Part shown: in pieces, positions 41,142-48,193 of the stretch
How the letters are laid out: each line of letters opens with the position of its first letter
Position numbering within the stretch: position 1 is the first letter of the stretch
NCBI RefSeq assembly: GCF_036898465.1
Contig: NZ_JARUMJ010000001.1
Coordinates: forward strand, 6,758,001 to 6,822,000
DNA from: Streptomyces sp. B21-105
Lineage (GTDB): Bacteria > Actinomycetota > Actinomycetes > Streptomycetales > Streptomycetaceae
Direction: 5' to 3'
DNA length: 64,000 nucleotides
Made by a program: the position numbers and the translations under genes
The notes under the pieces: model-generated
Told to the model about the DNA's origin: nothing
What the model saw: the letters and a program-made list of their open reading frames with translations, nothing else
Database searches by the model: none

Positions 41142-41815
41142 CGCGCACCGCCCGCGGCGAGCTCGGCGGCCGGCTTCTCCTCGGCGAGGCGGGCGCCGAT
41201 CCAGCGGGCGGCCGCGGCGACCGAACGCAACGGCGAACCACCGCGGCCGCGGCCGTCGTTGGCGTGCGCCCACCGCAGGTGCTGCCCGTACCCGAACTGG
41301 CCCTCAGGGTCGGCCACGGCGAGCGCCGTCCACACGACGCCGCCGCGCTCCCCCCGGGACTGCGTGATCTGACCGACGACGACGTCCGCCGTGACCTGCT
41401 TGACCTTCTGCCGGGTGACGACGAAATCGTGCGGCTCCTCGGCCACGGCACGGCCGAGGGCCAGCCACGGCTGACCGGGCCACAGCAGCAGCCCGGCCGC
41501 CTGACGCGGCGGCAGACCGTAGCCCAGGTACCGGGTGCTGGTGTGCGTGCTGCCGGTCTCGGGGGTGTCCTCGCCGGTGACCAGCTGCGCCGCGCCGCAC
41601 GACTTGCACACGATCCGCACCATGGCCTCGGTGAAGCTGTTGCCGTGCCCGCAGTCCTCCTGCCCGCAGCCGTGCGCCAGCGGCGACTCGCCGTTGTAGT
41701 GACGCCGGTAGGCGCGCTCCTCACGGCGCACGGCGACATCCCACGCCGGCCGCTTGCAGCCCTCACGGTGCTGCGGCTGCTCCCACCCCAGGTAGGTGTC
41801 CAGAGGCGAGATCAC
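41138..41815 (-). CDS. phage protein with Cys motifs (225 aa)
   Basis: N-terminal region contains HGCGQEDCGHGNSFTEAMVRIVCKSCGAAQLVTGED, a possible zinc ribbon. A middle part follows with GLPPRQAAGLLLWPGQPWLALGRAVAEEPHDFVVTR. GTG start overlapping the next upstream gene's stop. Function unknown. Confidence 0.7.
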   Translation of the reverse strand: MISPLDTYLGWEQPQHREGCKRPAWDVAVRREERAYRRHYNGESPLAHGCGQEDCGHGNSFTEAMVRIVCKSCGAAQLVTGEDTPETGSTHTSTRYLGYGLPPRQAAGLLLWPGQPWLALGRAVAEEPHDFVVTRQKVKQVTADVVVGQITQSRGERGGVVWTALAVADPEGQFGYGQHLRWAHANDGRGRGGSPLRSVAAAARWIGARLAEEKPAAELAAGGAR

Positions 41816-43041
41816 TCAAGCCCCCTGGTGGCGATGGCGAGTTCGGCGGGGTTCGCGCAGCGGCTGCACAGGTCGGCCATCTGGTGGTTCGGCACCCAGT
41901 GACAGCCGCCCTCGCAGGCCGCGTCCTCGGTGCAGCCGCACCGTACGCAGCGCGCCACGTCGTCGACCTGGTCCTCGCCCTCAGCGACGTAGACCTCGGC
42001 AAGGCGCGTCCTCGCGGCCCAGTGGGCGTCATCGCCGTACAGCGGTCCGCTGCCCTGCTCGTCGGGGTCGACGGCGGCGGCCTGGTCGTCGGCGGCGAGC
42101 GCGTCACCGGCGCGGGCCACGGCGTTGGAGACGCAGGGCGGCGAGCAGTACCAGCGGGGGCGGTCGTCGGCGATGCCGGCGACCTCGAGCCGCGCCCAGC
42201 CGAACATGTCGGTGGGGTCGAAGTCGTGGTCGGTGCCGCAGAGTTCGGTCGTGCACGGCGCATGAATGTCGCGCACCTCGGCGTCGACGAGCGACGCGAG
42301 CTTGATCCGGGCGTCGCCCTCGACGACCAGGTGGGCGCGGCCGCCGTAGGAGGACTTGCACTCGATGACGGCCCGCTTGTGGGTGTCCTTCGGGCCGGGG
42401 ATGTCGACGCCACCGGTCCAGCGGAGCGTCATCGGGAAGGAGTCGAAGGCCGTGGTGCCGTACTCGACGGCGGCCGCGATCTCGGCGACGGTCAGAAGGT
42501 CGGTGCCGGGGCGTCCCTCGAGGAGACGCAGCACCGCGGTCACCTTGCGGTGGTCGCCGGCCATCCGGGCGAGCTGGCGGCCGCGCTCGTCGATCTCGGC
42601 CTGGTCGTCGGCGTGCGCCTGCTCACGGGCGGCCGACGCGATGTCCGCGGCTGCCTGGGCGTCGAACAGGATCCCGGTTTCGTATTCGGCCTGCGCGAGC
42701 TCGCGGGGCGTGACCTTCCCGGCCTTCATCGCCGCGGCGATGACGCCCTCGGCCGCCTTCACCGCCGGAGCCGGCGGGAGACACGCCTTGCAGTACAGGA
42801 CCTGGGCGCCGGACGGGTACCGGCGACCGCGGGGGTCCGGGCGCAGCGCGGTGTCCTCGACTCCTGCGGGGGCGGTGCACACGGTGCACGCCGGGCCCTC
42901 GGTCGCCGGCTCGGGGAAGGGCGAGCGCAGGGCGTACGGGACGTCGCTGCCCTGCCACGGGTCGGCGTACGTCGTGCCGGCGGTCACGGCGGCCGGCGTC
43001 TCGGGGGGCAGTGCCCCGGGGGTCTGCGATGCTGTGGTCAC
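41812..43041 (-). CDS. phage early protein with multiple Cys pairs, possible exonuclease/recombination role
   Basis: 409 aa from GTG 43041 (GGAG close upstream); an ATG at 43065 lacks a binding site. Cys pairs occur at CTVCTAPAG, YCKAC, CTTELCG, YCSPPC and CVRCGCTEDAACEGGC...CSRC, suggesting several zinc sites. The central FDSFPMTLRWTGGVDIPGPKDTHKRAVIECKSSYGGRAHLVVEGDA contains VIECKS, which could be a nuclease-like E-x-K. That link is weak. First long gene of the early operon. Confidence 0.62.
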   Translation of the reverse strand: MTTASQTPGALPPETPAAVTAGTTYADPWQGSDVPYALRSPFPEPATEGPACTVCTAPAGVEDTALRPDPRGRRYPSGAQVLYCKACLPPAPAVKAAEGVIAAAMKAGKVTPRELAQAEYETGILFDAQAAADIASAAREQAHADDQAEIDERGRQLARMAGDHRKVTAVLRLLEGRPGTDLLTVAEIAAAVEYGTTAFDSFPMTLRWTGGVDIPGPKDTHKRAVIECKSSYGGRAHLVVEGDARIKLASLVDAEVRDIHAPCTTELCGTDHDFDPTDMFGWARLEVAGIADDRPRWYCSPPCVSNAVARAGDALAADDQAAAVDPDEQGSGPLYGDDAHWAARTRLAEVYVAEGEDQVDDVARCVRCGCTEDAACEGGCHWVPNHQMADLCSRCANPAELAIATRGLE

Positions 43042-43131
43042 GGTTCTCCACTCCTGGGTTGGCATGTGGGTGTGGTGTGCCGAGGGGTCGCGATCCGGGG
43101 ACGAGCCGGGCGCGGCCCCGTTCTCCTGTGA

Positions 43132-43350
43132 TCAGGCGGCAGCGCGGCGGGCCAACTCGTCGGCCTCTTCCTGCGCTTCCAGCCACGCCGCGACGACGTC
43201 ACGGCGGTACAGAACTCCGCGGCCGGCCTTGACGCCCTTGGGGCCGGTGCCCCGGTGACGCCATCCGCGCACCGTGGCCACGGACCTACGGACGTGGACC
43301 GCGAGTTCCTTCGTCGTCATGAACGGCGAGTCGGTGTTGGGCTCGCTCAT
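43132..43350 (-). CDS. xis: excisionase-like HTH protein
   Basis: 72 aa. FMTTKELAVHVRRSVATVRGWRHRGTGPKGVKAGRGVLYRRDVVAAWLEAQ is the MerR/AlpA-type winged helix found in Xis proteins and phage DNA-binding proteins. It overlaps the end of the Cro-like gene, so the two are coupled. Size and position opposite the integrase make it the best excisionase candidate. Confidence 0.75.
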   Translation of the reverse strand: MSEPNTDSPFMTTKELAVHVRRSVATVRGWRHRGTGPKGVKAGRGVLYRRDVVAAWLEAQEEADELARRAAA

Positions 43351-43558
43351 CGTGTGCTCCTTCGGCTCCTTCGAGTTCTTCGACTGGGCAGTTCAGGCCC
43401 CGCGCGATCCGGACCAGAACCTCGGGTTGCGGGGCGCGCTCACCGCGTTCGATCCGGGACAGATGGCTGGGGGAGACACCGACGGCGGATGCGAAGGCGC
43501 GTAGGCCTTGACCGTTGTGTTCTCGCCGTCGTCGGATTCTCGGACCATCAACCTGCAT
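43286..43558 (-). CDS. Cro-like XRE regulator at the head of the lytic operon
   Basis: 90 aa from ATG 43558; an upstream ATG at 43585 lies inside the repeats. IRRRREHNGQGLRAFASAVGVSPSHLSRIERGERAPQPEVLVRIARGLNCPVEEL is a complete XRE HTH. The gene is transcribed divergently from the second XRE gene at 43738, the usual CI/Cro layout. Its 3' end overlaps xis by 65 bases. Confidence 0.8.
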   Translation of the reverse strand: MQVDGPRIRRRREHNGQGLRAFASAVGVSPSHLSRIERGERAPQPEVLVRIARGLNCPVEELEGAEGAHDERAQHRLAVHDDEGTRGPRP

Positions 43559-43571
43559 GCCGTGACGATAC

Positions 43572-43600
43572 GCAACGAAGCGCATCGATGCAACGTATTG
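43572..43600. promoter_or_regulatory. GCAACG operator repeats in the immunity region
   Basis: GCAACGAAGCGCATC (from 43572) and GCAACGTATTG (from 43590) are spaced 18 bases. They are related to 44177-44205 and the attL repeats. The second copy overlaps the predicted -10 of the leftward promoter, so binding should repress the lytic operon. Confidence 0.65.
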
Positions 43601-43621
43601 AGCAGAGTTAATGCGAGACAA
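43594..43621 (-). promoter_or_regulatory. candidate promoter of the leftward lytic operon
   Basis: On the minus strand, TTGTCT (43621-43616) and AATACG (43599-43594) are separated by 16 bases, upstream of the Cro-like gene. The match to consensus is moderate. Confidence 0.4.
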
Positions 43622-43737
43622 ACGTTCGGTATGTCGAGTTGACGGGTTCTCGCATGTCGATCGGGGTCCGGCCGCTCTACCCTGTTGCCTGTTGTTGCCG
43701 GTCGTTGACTGGCACGGACACGAAGGGGCGCTTCGTG

Positions 43738-44151
43738 ATGACCATGACCCAGGACCCTGATGCATGGGGGCGTCTAGGACGCGCACTGCGCGCGGCGAGG
43801 GAGAGACAAGGGCTGACCCAGGACGAACTCGCCCAGCGCGCGGGCGTCTCGACGAAGAGCGTTCAGGACGCGGAGGCGGGTCGTGTGCCGAAGAGGCGCA
43901 TGCCCTACACGCTGGCCCCCATCGCAAAAGCGCTGGGCTGGCCGCCAAGCGCGATCGATGCAGTGCTCGCGGGTGGTGAACCGCCAGGCGGCTGGCAGGA
44001 CATCCGGGTTGAGGCCACCGACGATCAGGTAGGGGCGGTCATCTCCAACGCCATGGTCCGAGCATTGGACAACGTGACGTCGGTCGAAATCCGTAAGGCG
44101 ACCAGGATCGCGCTCGAGGACTTGCGTCGTCGCGGCTTGCTGCGCGAGTAA
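43738..44151 (+). CDS. XRE-family repressor candidate
   Basis: 137 aa. HTH WGRLGRALRAARERQGLTQDELAQRAGVSTKSVQDAEAGRVPKRRMPYTLAPIAKALGWPPSAIDAVL occupies residues ~9-80. A ~50-residue C-terminal helical region follows. GTG 43735 is an alternative start; GAAGGGG serves either. It lacks the LexA-like protease domain of SOS-cleaved repressors, so induction would need another signal. GCAACG repeats flank the gene on both sides. Confidence 0.78.
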   Translation: MTMTQDPDAWGRLGRALRAARERQGLTQDELAQRAGVSTKSVQDAEAGRVPKRRMPYTLAPIAKALGWPPSAIDAVLAGGEPPGGWQDIRVEATDDQVGAVISNAMVRALDNVTSVEIRKATRIALEDLRRRGLLRE

Positions 44152-44176
44152 CAGACTGAGCGCTACTGAACGTTTT

Positions 44177-44205
44177 GCAACGAAACGCTTAGCAACGAGA
44201 CGTAA
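44177..44205. repeat. two GCAACGA repeats downstream of the repressor
   Basis: GCAACGAAACGCTT (44177) and GCAACGAGACGTAA (44192) at 15-base spacing. They lie before the small gene that precedes int, so they may control integrase expression. Confidence 0.65.
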
Positions 44206-44264
44206 CAGGTTTACTCTTCTCAGACTCGGACGGTCACGTTCCGCCAGGGGGAGGCGTACAGCCT

Positions 44265-44477
44265 GTGCACAAACGTTCCGTTGTCATCACCGTCGCTGAT
44301 CTTCAGTCGTCCCGCATCGCGGCCTTCGTGGCAGTGATCGACGGCGCTCCGGTCGCTGTCATCAACGCACGCGCGAGAGAGGACCCCGAGATCCGAGAGC
44401 AGGCAGCCGCCGTGCTCGCCGATCTCGGGGTCGACGATCGCACCATCCAGGAGGTGGTCAATGGGATACGTGGTTGA
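44265..44477 (+). CDS. small protein co-transcribed with integrase (70 aa)
   Basis: GTG start after GGGGGAGG. VVITVADLQSSRIAAFVAVIDGAPVAVINARAREDPEIREQAAAVLADLGVDDRTIQEVVNGI looks like a small alpha/beta fold. It overlaps the int start by 17 bases. Possibly a recombination directionality or integrase-control factor; no family recognised. Confidence 0.65.
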   Translation: MHKRSVVITVADLQSSRIAAFVAVIDGAPVAVINARAREDPEIREQAAAVLADLGVDDRTIQEVVNGIRG

Positions 44478-45726
44478 CCGGTGGCACCTGTCAACTCCCC
44501 CCAAGGGCGCCGCAGAATGCGGCGAGCACAAGGGCAAGGTCGCCGCCAAGGCGCACGGCAAGGGCAAGCGCTGGCAGGCCCGCTACAACGGCCCGGACGG
44601 TGCCGAGCGGACATCCCTGCACCGCACCAAGCCCGAGGCCGAGAAAGAGATCACGAAACAAGAGGCCTCGAAACTCGACGGATCGTGGATCGATCCCGAC
44701 CGAGGCAAGACGAAGATCGAACAGGTCGTGTTCGACATCTGGCTCCCAGCGACCAACACGATCGAACGCACCAAGCGCGAGTACCGCGGCACGATGAACC
44801 GCTACCTGATACCCGAGTGGGCAGGGCGCGAGGTCCGCTCAATCCGCCCGAGCGAGGCCGGCGCGTGGCAGAACCTGCTCACCAGCAAGTACGAGCTCGG
44901 CGGGACCACCCCCAACCGCGTCTCCCGCCTGGTGCGCTCGGTGTTCCGGATGGCCGTCATCGACCGCATGATCCCCGTCTCGCCTTTCGACGGCATCAAG
45001 GCTCCCACGCTGGTCGAGGCGCACATCGACCCGCCGGACGTGAGCACCGTCCGGCTCATCATCAGGGAGGCCCACCGGGACAGGTGGGCGGTGATGGCCC
45101 AGCTGGACGCCCTCACGGGCATGCGCTCAGGCGAGATCCGCGGTCTGCGCGTCGACAATCTGCGCCTGCTGAACCAGGCCCTGGACGTCCACCAGCAGCT
45201 GGTGTACGAGCCGGGCAAGGGCTACTACCTCGACAAGCTCAAGACCGGGGCCGGTCGTCGCACGCTGCCCCTCAACAAGGCGGCGATCAAGCTCCTCGCC
45301 TGGTACCTCTCGAAGTACCCGCCCCCCAAGGAGGGCGAATGGGCGGGCCTGGTCTTCACCATGCCGGGCGGCAAGCCGATCGGTGAGTCCACGCTGGACT
45401 GGGCCTTCAAGGCCATGTGCACCAAGGCGAAGGCCAGACGCTACCGATGGCACGACCTGCGGCACCACTACGCCTCCGTGCTGATCGCCGGGGGAGAGAA
45501 CCCGAAGGTCGTCTCGCGGCGGCTTGGGCACACGGACGTGGCGTTCACCATGCGGATCTACGCCCATCTCTTCGCCGAGGCCGAGGAGCAGACGCGGTCC
45601 GTTCTGGATGCAGCATGGGCCGAGCCGGATGAGACTGGCGGGAGCGGCTCGGAAAGTTCCGAGCCGGCCGGAACGAATCCGGAACCCGTCCCCAGGGAGC
45701 GCGCCCTTGTCCAGGTCAATCCATGA
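44461..45726 (+). CDS. int: tyrosine-recombinase integrase
   Basis: 421 aa. An N-terminal AP2-like arm-binding part (GKRWQARYNGPDGAERTSLHRTKPEAEKE) is followed by the core-binding SAM-like domain (~80-170). The catalytic domain has Arg in TGMRSGEIRGL, His-x-x-Arg in WHDLRHHYASVL, His in RRLGHTDVAF, and the nucleophile Tyr in MRIYAHLF. It inserts the element at the dps 3' end. The stop lies 10 bases from the attR core, so attP abutted int. Confidence 0.93.
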   Translation: MGYVVDRWHLSTPPKGAAECGEHKGKVAAKAHGKGKRWQARYNGPDGAERTSLHRTKPEAEKEITKQEASKLDGSWIDPDRGKTKIEQVVFDIWLPATNTIERTKREYRGTMNRYLIPEWAGREVRSIRPSEAGAWQNLLTSKYELGGTTPNRVSRLVRSVFRMAVIDRMIPVSPFDGIKAPTLVEAHIDPPDVSTVRLIIREAHRDRWAVMAQLDALTGMRSGEIRGLRVDNLRLLNQALDVHQQLVYEPGKGYYLDKLKTGAGRRTLPLNKAAIKLLAWYLSKYPPPKEGEWAGLVFTMPGGKPIGESTLDWAFKAMCTKAKARRYRWHDLRHHYASVLIAGGENPKVVSRRLGHTDVAFTMRIYAHLFAEAEEQTRSVLDAAWAEPDETGGSGSESSEPAGTNPEPVPRERALVQVNP

Positions 45727-45736
45727 TCTCGGAGTT

Positions 45737-45769
45737 CATCACTGGATGTTCCAGGCGGAGAACGCGTGA
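45737..45769 (+). pseudogene. attR core with the stranded native 3' end of dps
   Basis: Bases 45737-45758 repeat the attL core. The following GAGAACGCGTGA completes the frame HHWMFQAENA-stop as in uninterrupted dps genes. Upstream bases belong to the phage, so this is a 10-codon remnant without a start. Confidence 0.88.
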
Positions 45770-45827
45770 GGGTGCGGGTCTGTCGGCAGGCGGTAAGGGC
45801 TCGGCCGGCCCGGTGGCGGTGTGCTCA

Positions 45828-45872
45828 GGGTGCTCCGGGTGCTCCGGGTGCTCCGGGTGCTCCGGGTGCTTC
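45828..45872. repeat. 9-bp minisatellite
   Basis: Four exact GGGTGCTCC units and a fifth GGGTGCTTC in tandem in the chromosomal flank after attR. They lie in DNA where no gene is supported (45770-45976). Confidence 0.85.
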
Positions 45873-45976
45873 GAGGGGGCAACGGGCGCGGGTGTGGGCG
45901 AGGGAGTCTCGACGTCGTGAGGGAGTTCCGCGTGCGGAAGAGCTTCGGGTGAGGTCGGGCTGGAGGTGACGGGGCT

Positions 45977-46279
45977 GTGGCGAGGCGAACAGCCGGGGGC
46001 AGGTGGGGACACGGGCGGGTGGCCGCTGCGGGCCTCGGTCTGGGAGCGGGGGCTGTGTGGTGGTGGGCTGTGGTTCGGCTCGCGGTGGCGCCCGACGCCG
46101 GTGTGCTGGAAGGCGCGGTCGCGGCAGGGGGGTGGGGCCTGAGCCTGCTCCCGGTGCACTGTGTGGCCAAGGCGCGGGCCGTGGGGGTGGTTGCGGACGG
46201 GCGGTGGCGGGGTGCTTGGCGGGGCGTCTCGCGGGGCGTCCGGCGAGGGGACGGACGCGGCACGGCGCGCGAGGACTGA
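45977..46279 (+). CDS. possible small membrane protein (100 aa)
   Basis: GTG start with GGAGG ten bases upstream. Two hydrophobic segments (VAAAGLGLGAGAVWWWAVVRLAV; VLEGAVAAGGWGLSLLPVHCVAK) precede an Arg/Gly-rich tail. It is the best coding candidate in the 680-base gap between dps remnant and the SDR gene. Base composition alone could produce it. The rest of the gap (46280-46449) shows nothing supportable. Confidence 0.4.
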   Translation: MARRTAGGRWGHGRVAAAGLGLGAGAVWWWAVVRLAVAPDAGVLEGAVAAGGWGLSLLPVHCVAKARAVGVVADGRWRGAWRGVSRGVRRGDGRGTARED

Positions 46280-46449
46280 GGGGTCTGTGGGGTCTGTGAG
46301 GGCTGTGACGGCCGTGGGGACGGGGACTGCGAGTGAAGGGGGCGACGGGTCTGCGGGGTGGGCGGATGTGAGGCGGGCGCGGTGTGGGGCGGGGCGCGCA
46401 GACGGGGCGCGCAGACGCGGCCCGGGCGGCGGTCCTGCGACGCCGTCGG

Positions 46450-47214
46450 CTACCAGGGCATGCTCACGCCGCCGTTCGGGCGGAGGATCTGGCCCGTCGT
46501 GAACGCCGACGCGTCCGAGGCCAGGTGAAGGACGGCGTGGGCGATGTCCTCCGGTTCGCCGACCCGGCCCAGTGGTGACATGCGGGACATGAGCGCCTCG
46601 GTGTGCTCCTGTGCGCCGGCGTCGTGGCGGTCGGTCATCGGCGTGCGGATCCAGCCCGGCGCGACGGCGTTGACGCGGATGCCGTGTCGGCCGACCTCCG
46701 TCGCCAGCGTCTTGGTCAACTGGACTACGGCCGCCTTGGCCGCGCCGTAGCAGAGCAGACCGGGGCCGCCGGTGTCCACGGCGCCGGACGCCATGGTGAC
46801 GATGCTGCCGCCCGCACCGCCTGCCAGCATCAGCCGGGCCGCCTCCTGGCACGCGTACAGCACGCCCTTGAAGTTGACGGCCAGGACACGCTCGAGGTCC
46901 TCGTCGCGGGTCTCCAGGACCGGGCTGCTGTGCATGATCCCGGCGACCGCCGCCATGACGTCCAGCCGCTCGCACGACTCCACGGCCTGCCGCACCTGGA
47001 CCCGGTCGGTGACGTCGAGGTGGTGGGCGTGGGCGGTGCCGCCCTGGGCCTTGATCAGGATTGCCGTCTCCTGCAGCCCCTGGGCGTCCCGGTCCGCTCC
47101 GTGCACGGCGGCGCCCGCCTGGGCGAGCAGGACGGCACAGGCACGGCCGATTCCGCTTGCGGCGCCGGTGACGAACGCGGTGCGTCCGGTGAGGTCGTAC
47201 GCCTTCACGGCCAT
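46450..47214 (-). CDS. short-chain dehydrogenase/reductase
   Basis: 254 aa from ATG 47214; an upstream TTG at 47250 overlaps an operator-like palindrome. The classical SDR signature is present: cofactor loop TGAASGIGRACAV, the NAG-equivalent AAVAGIMHSS, catalytic Ser in VTMASGAVDTGG and YGAAKAAV (Tyr-x3-Lys). The substrate is unknown. FabG/3-oxoacyl-ACP-reductase-like enzymes are closest in form. Confidence 0.9.
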   Translation of the reverse strand: MAVKAYDLTGRTAFVTGAASGIGRACAVLLAQAGAAVHGADRDAQGLQETAILIKAQGGTAHAHHLDVTDRVQVRQAVESCERLDVMAAVAGIMHSSPVLETRDEDLERVLAVNFKGVLYACQEAARLMLAGGAGGSIVTMASGAVDTGGPGLLCYGAAKAAVVQLTKTLATEVGRHGIRVNAVAPGWIRTPMTDRHDAGAQEHTEALMSRMSPLGRVGEPEDIAHAVLHLASDASAFTTGQILRPNGGVSMPW

Positions 47215-47236
47215 GAAAGGACGGTACGAGGGTTTC

Positions 47237-47249
47237 TGACGGTCCGTCA
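47237..47249. promoter_or_regulatory. TetR-type palindrome before the SDR gene
   Basis: TGACGGTCCGTCA is a perfect odd-centred palindrome 23 bases upstream of the SDR ATG. The form is typical of TetR-family operators. No TetR gene is adjacent in this window. Confidence 0.6.
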
Positions 47250-47263
47250 ATCAGTTGGCGCGC

Positions 47264-48124
47264 TCACTGCGCGGTGCGGGGGCGGGGGCTGGGGCGGGTA
47301 CGAGTCTGGCGCGCGGGTGGGGAGCCGGGTGCCGGGACGGGGCCCGTCTGGCAGACGGGGCACCAGTAGGCGGGGCGTTCCCGGGAGCCGTCGCCCTGGT
47401 CGGCCACCCGGATCGGGGTGCCGCAGCGCAGGCAGGGGCGGAAGGCGCGGCCGTAGACGAACAGGTCCTGGCCGCGCCGGCCTGTCGTGTTGCGGTTCGG
47501 ACGGTCGCGGTTGGCCTCCAGGAGCTTCTTCGCCAGCTCGGGGAGCTTCTGGGCGCGATCGGCGGGGAGCGTGCCGACCGGGAGCCACGGGGTGGCGCCG
47601 AGGAGGAAACAGAGCTCGCTCTTGAAGACGTTCCCGATGCCGGCGAGATTGCGCTGGTCGAGGAGGGCCTCGCCGAGGGCGCGGGCGGGGTCGGCGAGGA
47701 GGTTGGCGAGGGCCTGCTCGGGGTCCCAGTCGGGGCCCAGGAGGTCGGGACCGAGGTGGCCCACGGCCCGCGGTTCCTCACCGGTGCGCAGGAGCTCGAG
47801 AACGGGCAGGCGGTAGCCGACGGCCGTGCGGTCGTGGGTGCCGAGAACGGCCCGGATCTGGTGCCCCGGGCCGCCGGTCCAGCGCTGCCCGTTCGCGTAC
47901 ACCTTCCAGGAGCCGTCCATCCGCAGGTGCGAGTGGAGCGTCAGGCCGCCTTCGACCCGGGTGAGGAGGTGTTTGCCGCGTGCGGTGACGTCGAGGACGG
48001 CGCGGCCCGTGAGGTCGGAGGTGGCGAACTTGGGGACGCGCAGATCGGAGCGGGTCAGCACCTTGCCCGCGAGGGCCTCGTGCAGCCGCCTCGCGGCCTG
48101 CCAGACGGTGTCACCTTCGGGCAT
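47264..48124 (-). CDS. nei: Fpg/Nei-family DNA glycosylase (endonuclease VIII type)
   Basis: 286 aa. Catalytic Pro2-Glu3 in PEGDTVW, Lys51 in ARGKHLL, a helix-two-turn-helix (LLDQRNLAGIGNVFKSELCFL) and a zinc finger (CLRCGTPI...YWCPVCQ). PEGDTV rather than PELPEV marks the Nei branch, which removes oxidised pyrimidines and nicks the strand. The C-terminus extends past the zinc finger with a Pro/Arg-rich tail. It lies next to lhr, suggesting a repair cluster. Confidence 0.92.
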   Translation of the reverse strand: MPEGDTVWQAARRLHEALAGKVLTRSDLRVPKFATSDLTGRAVLDVTARGKHLLTRVEGGLTLHSHLRMDGSWKVYANGQRWTGGPGHQIRAVLGTHDRTAVGYRLPVLELLRTGEEPRAVGHLGPDLLGPDWDPEQALANLLADPARALGEALLDQRNLAGIGNVFKSELCFLLGATPWLPVGTLPADRAQKLPELAKKLLEANRDRPNRNTTGRRGQDLFVYGRAFRPCLRCGTPIRVADQGDGSRERPAYWCPVCQTGPVPAPGSPPARQTRTRPSPRPRTAQ

Positions 48125-48193
48125 GCGTCAAGGGTGACACGGGGGAGACGGGCGGGCTCGGGGACACTGGCGGCCGGACGGGGTCGATCGTCG

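Noticed and set aside
45716..46975. Long minus-strand open frame with HPEHPEHPE repeats across attR and the SDR gene
   Set aside because: It runs antisense through the SDR gene and across the phage junction, has extreme Pro/His/Arg composition from GC-rich DNA and no ribosome binding site.
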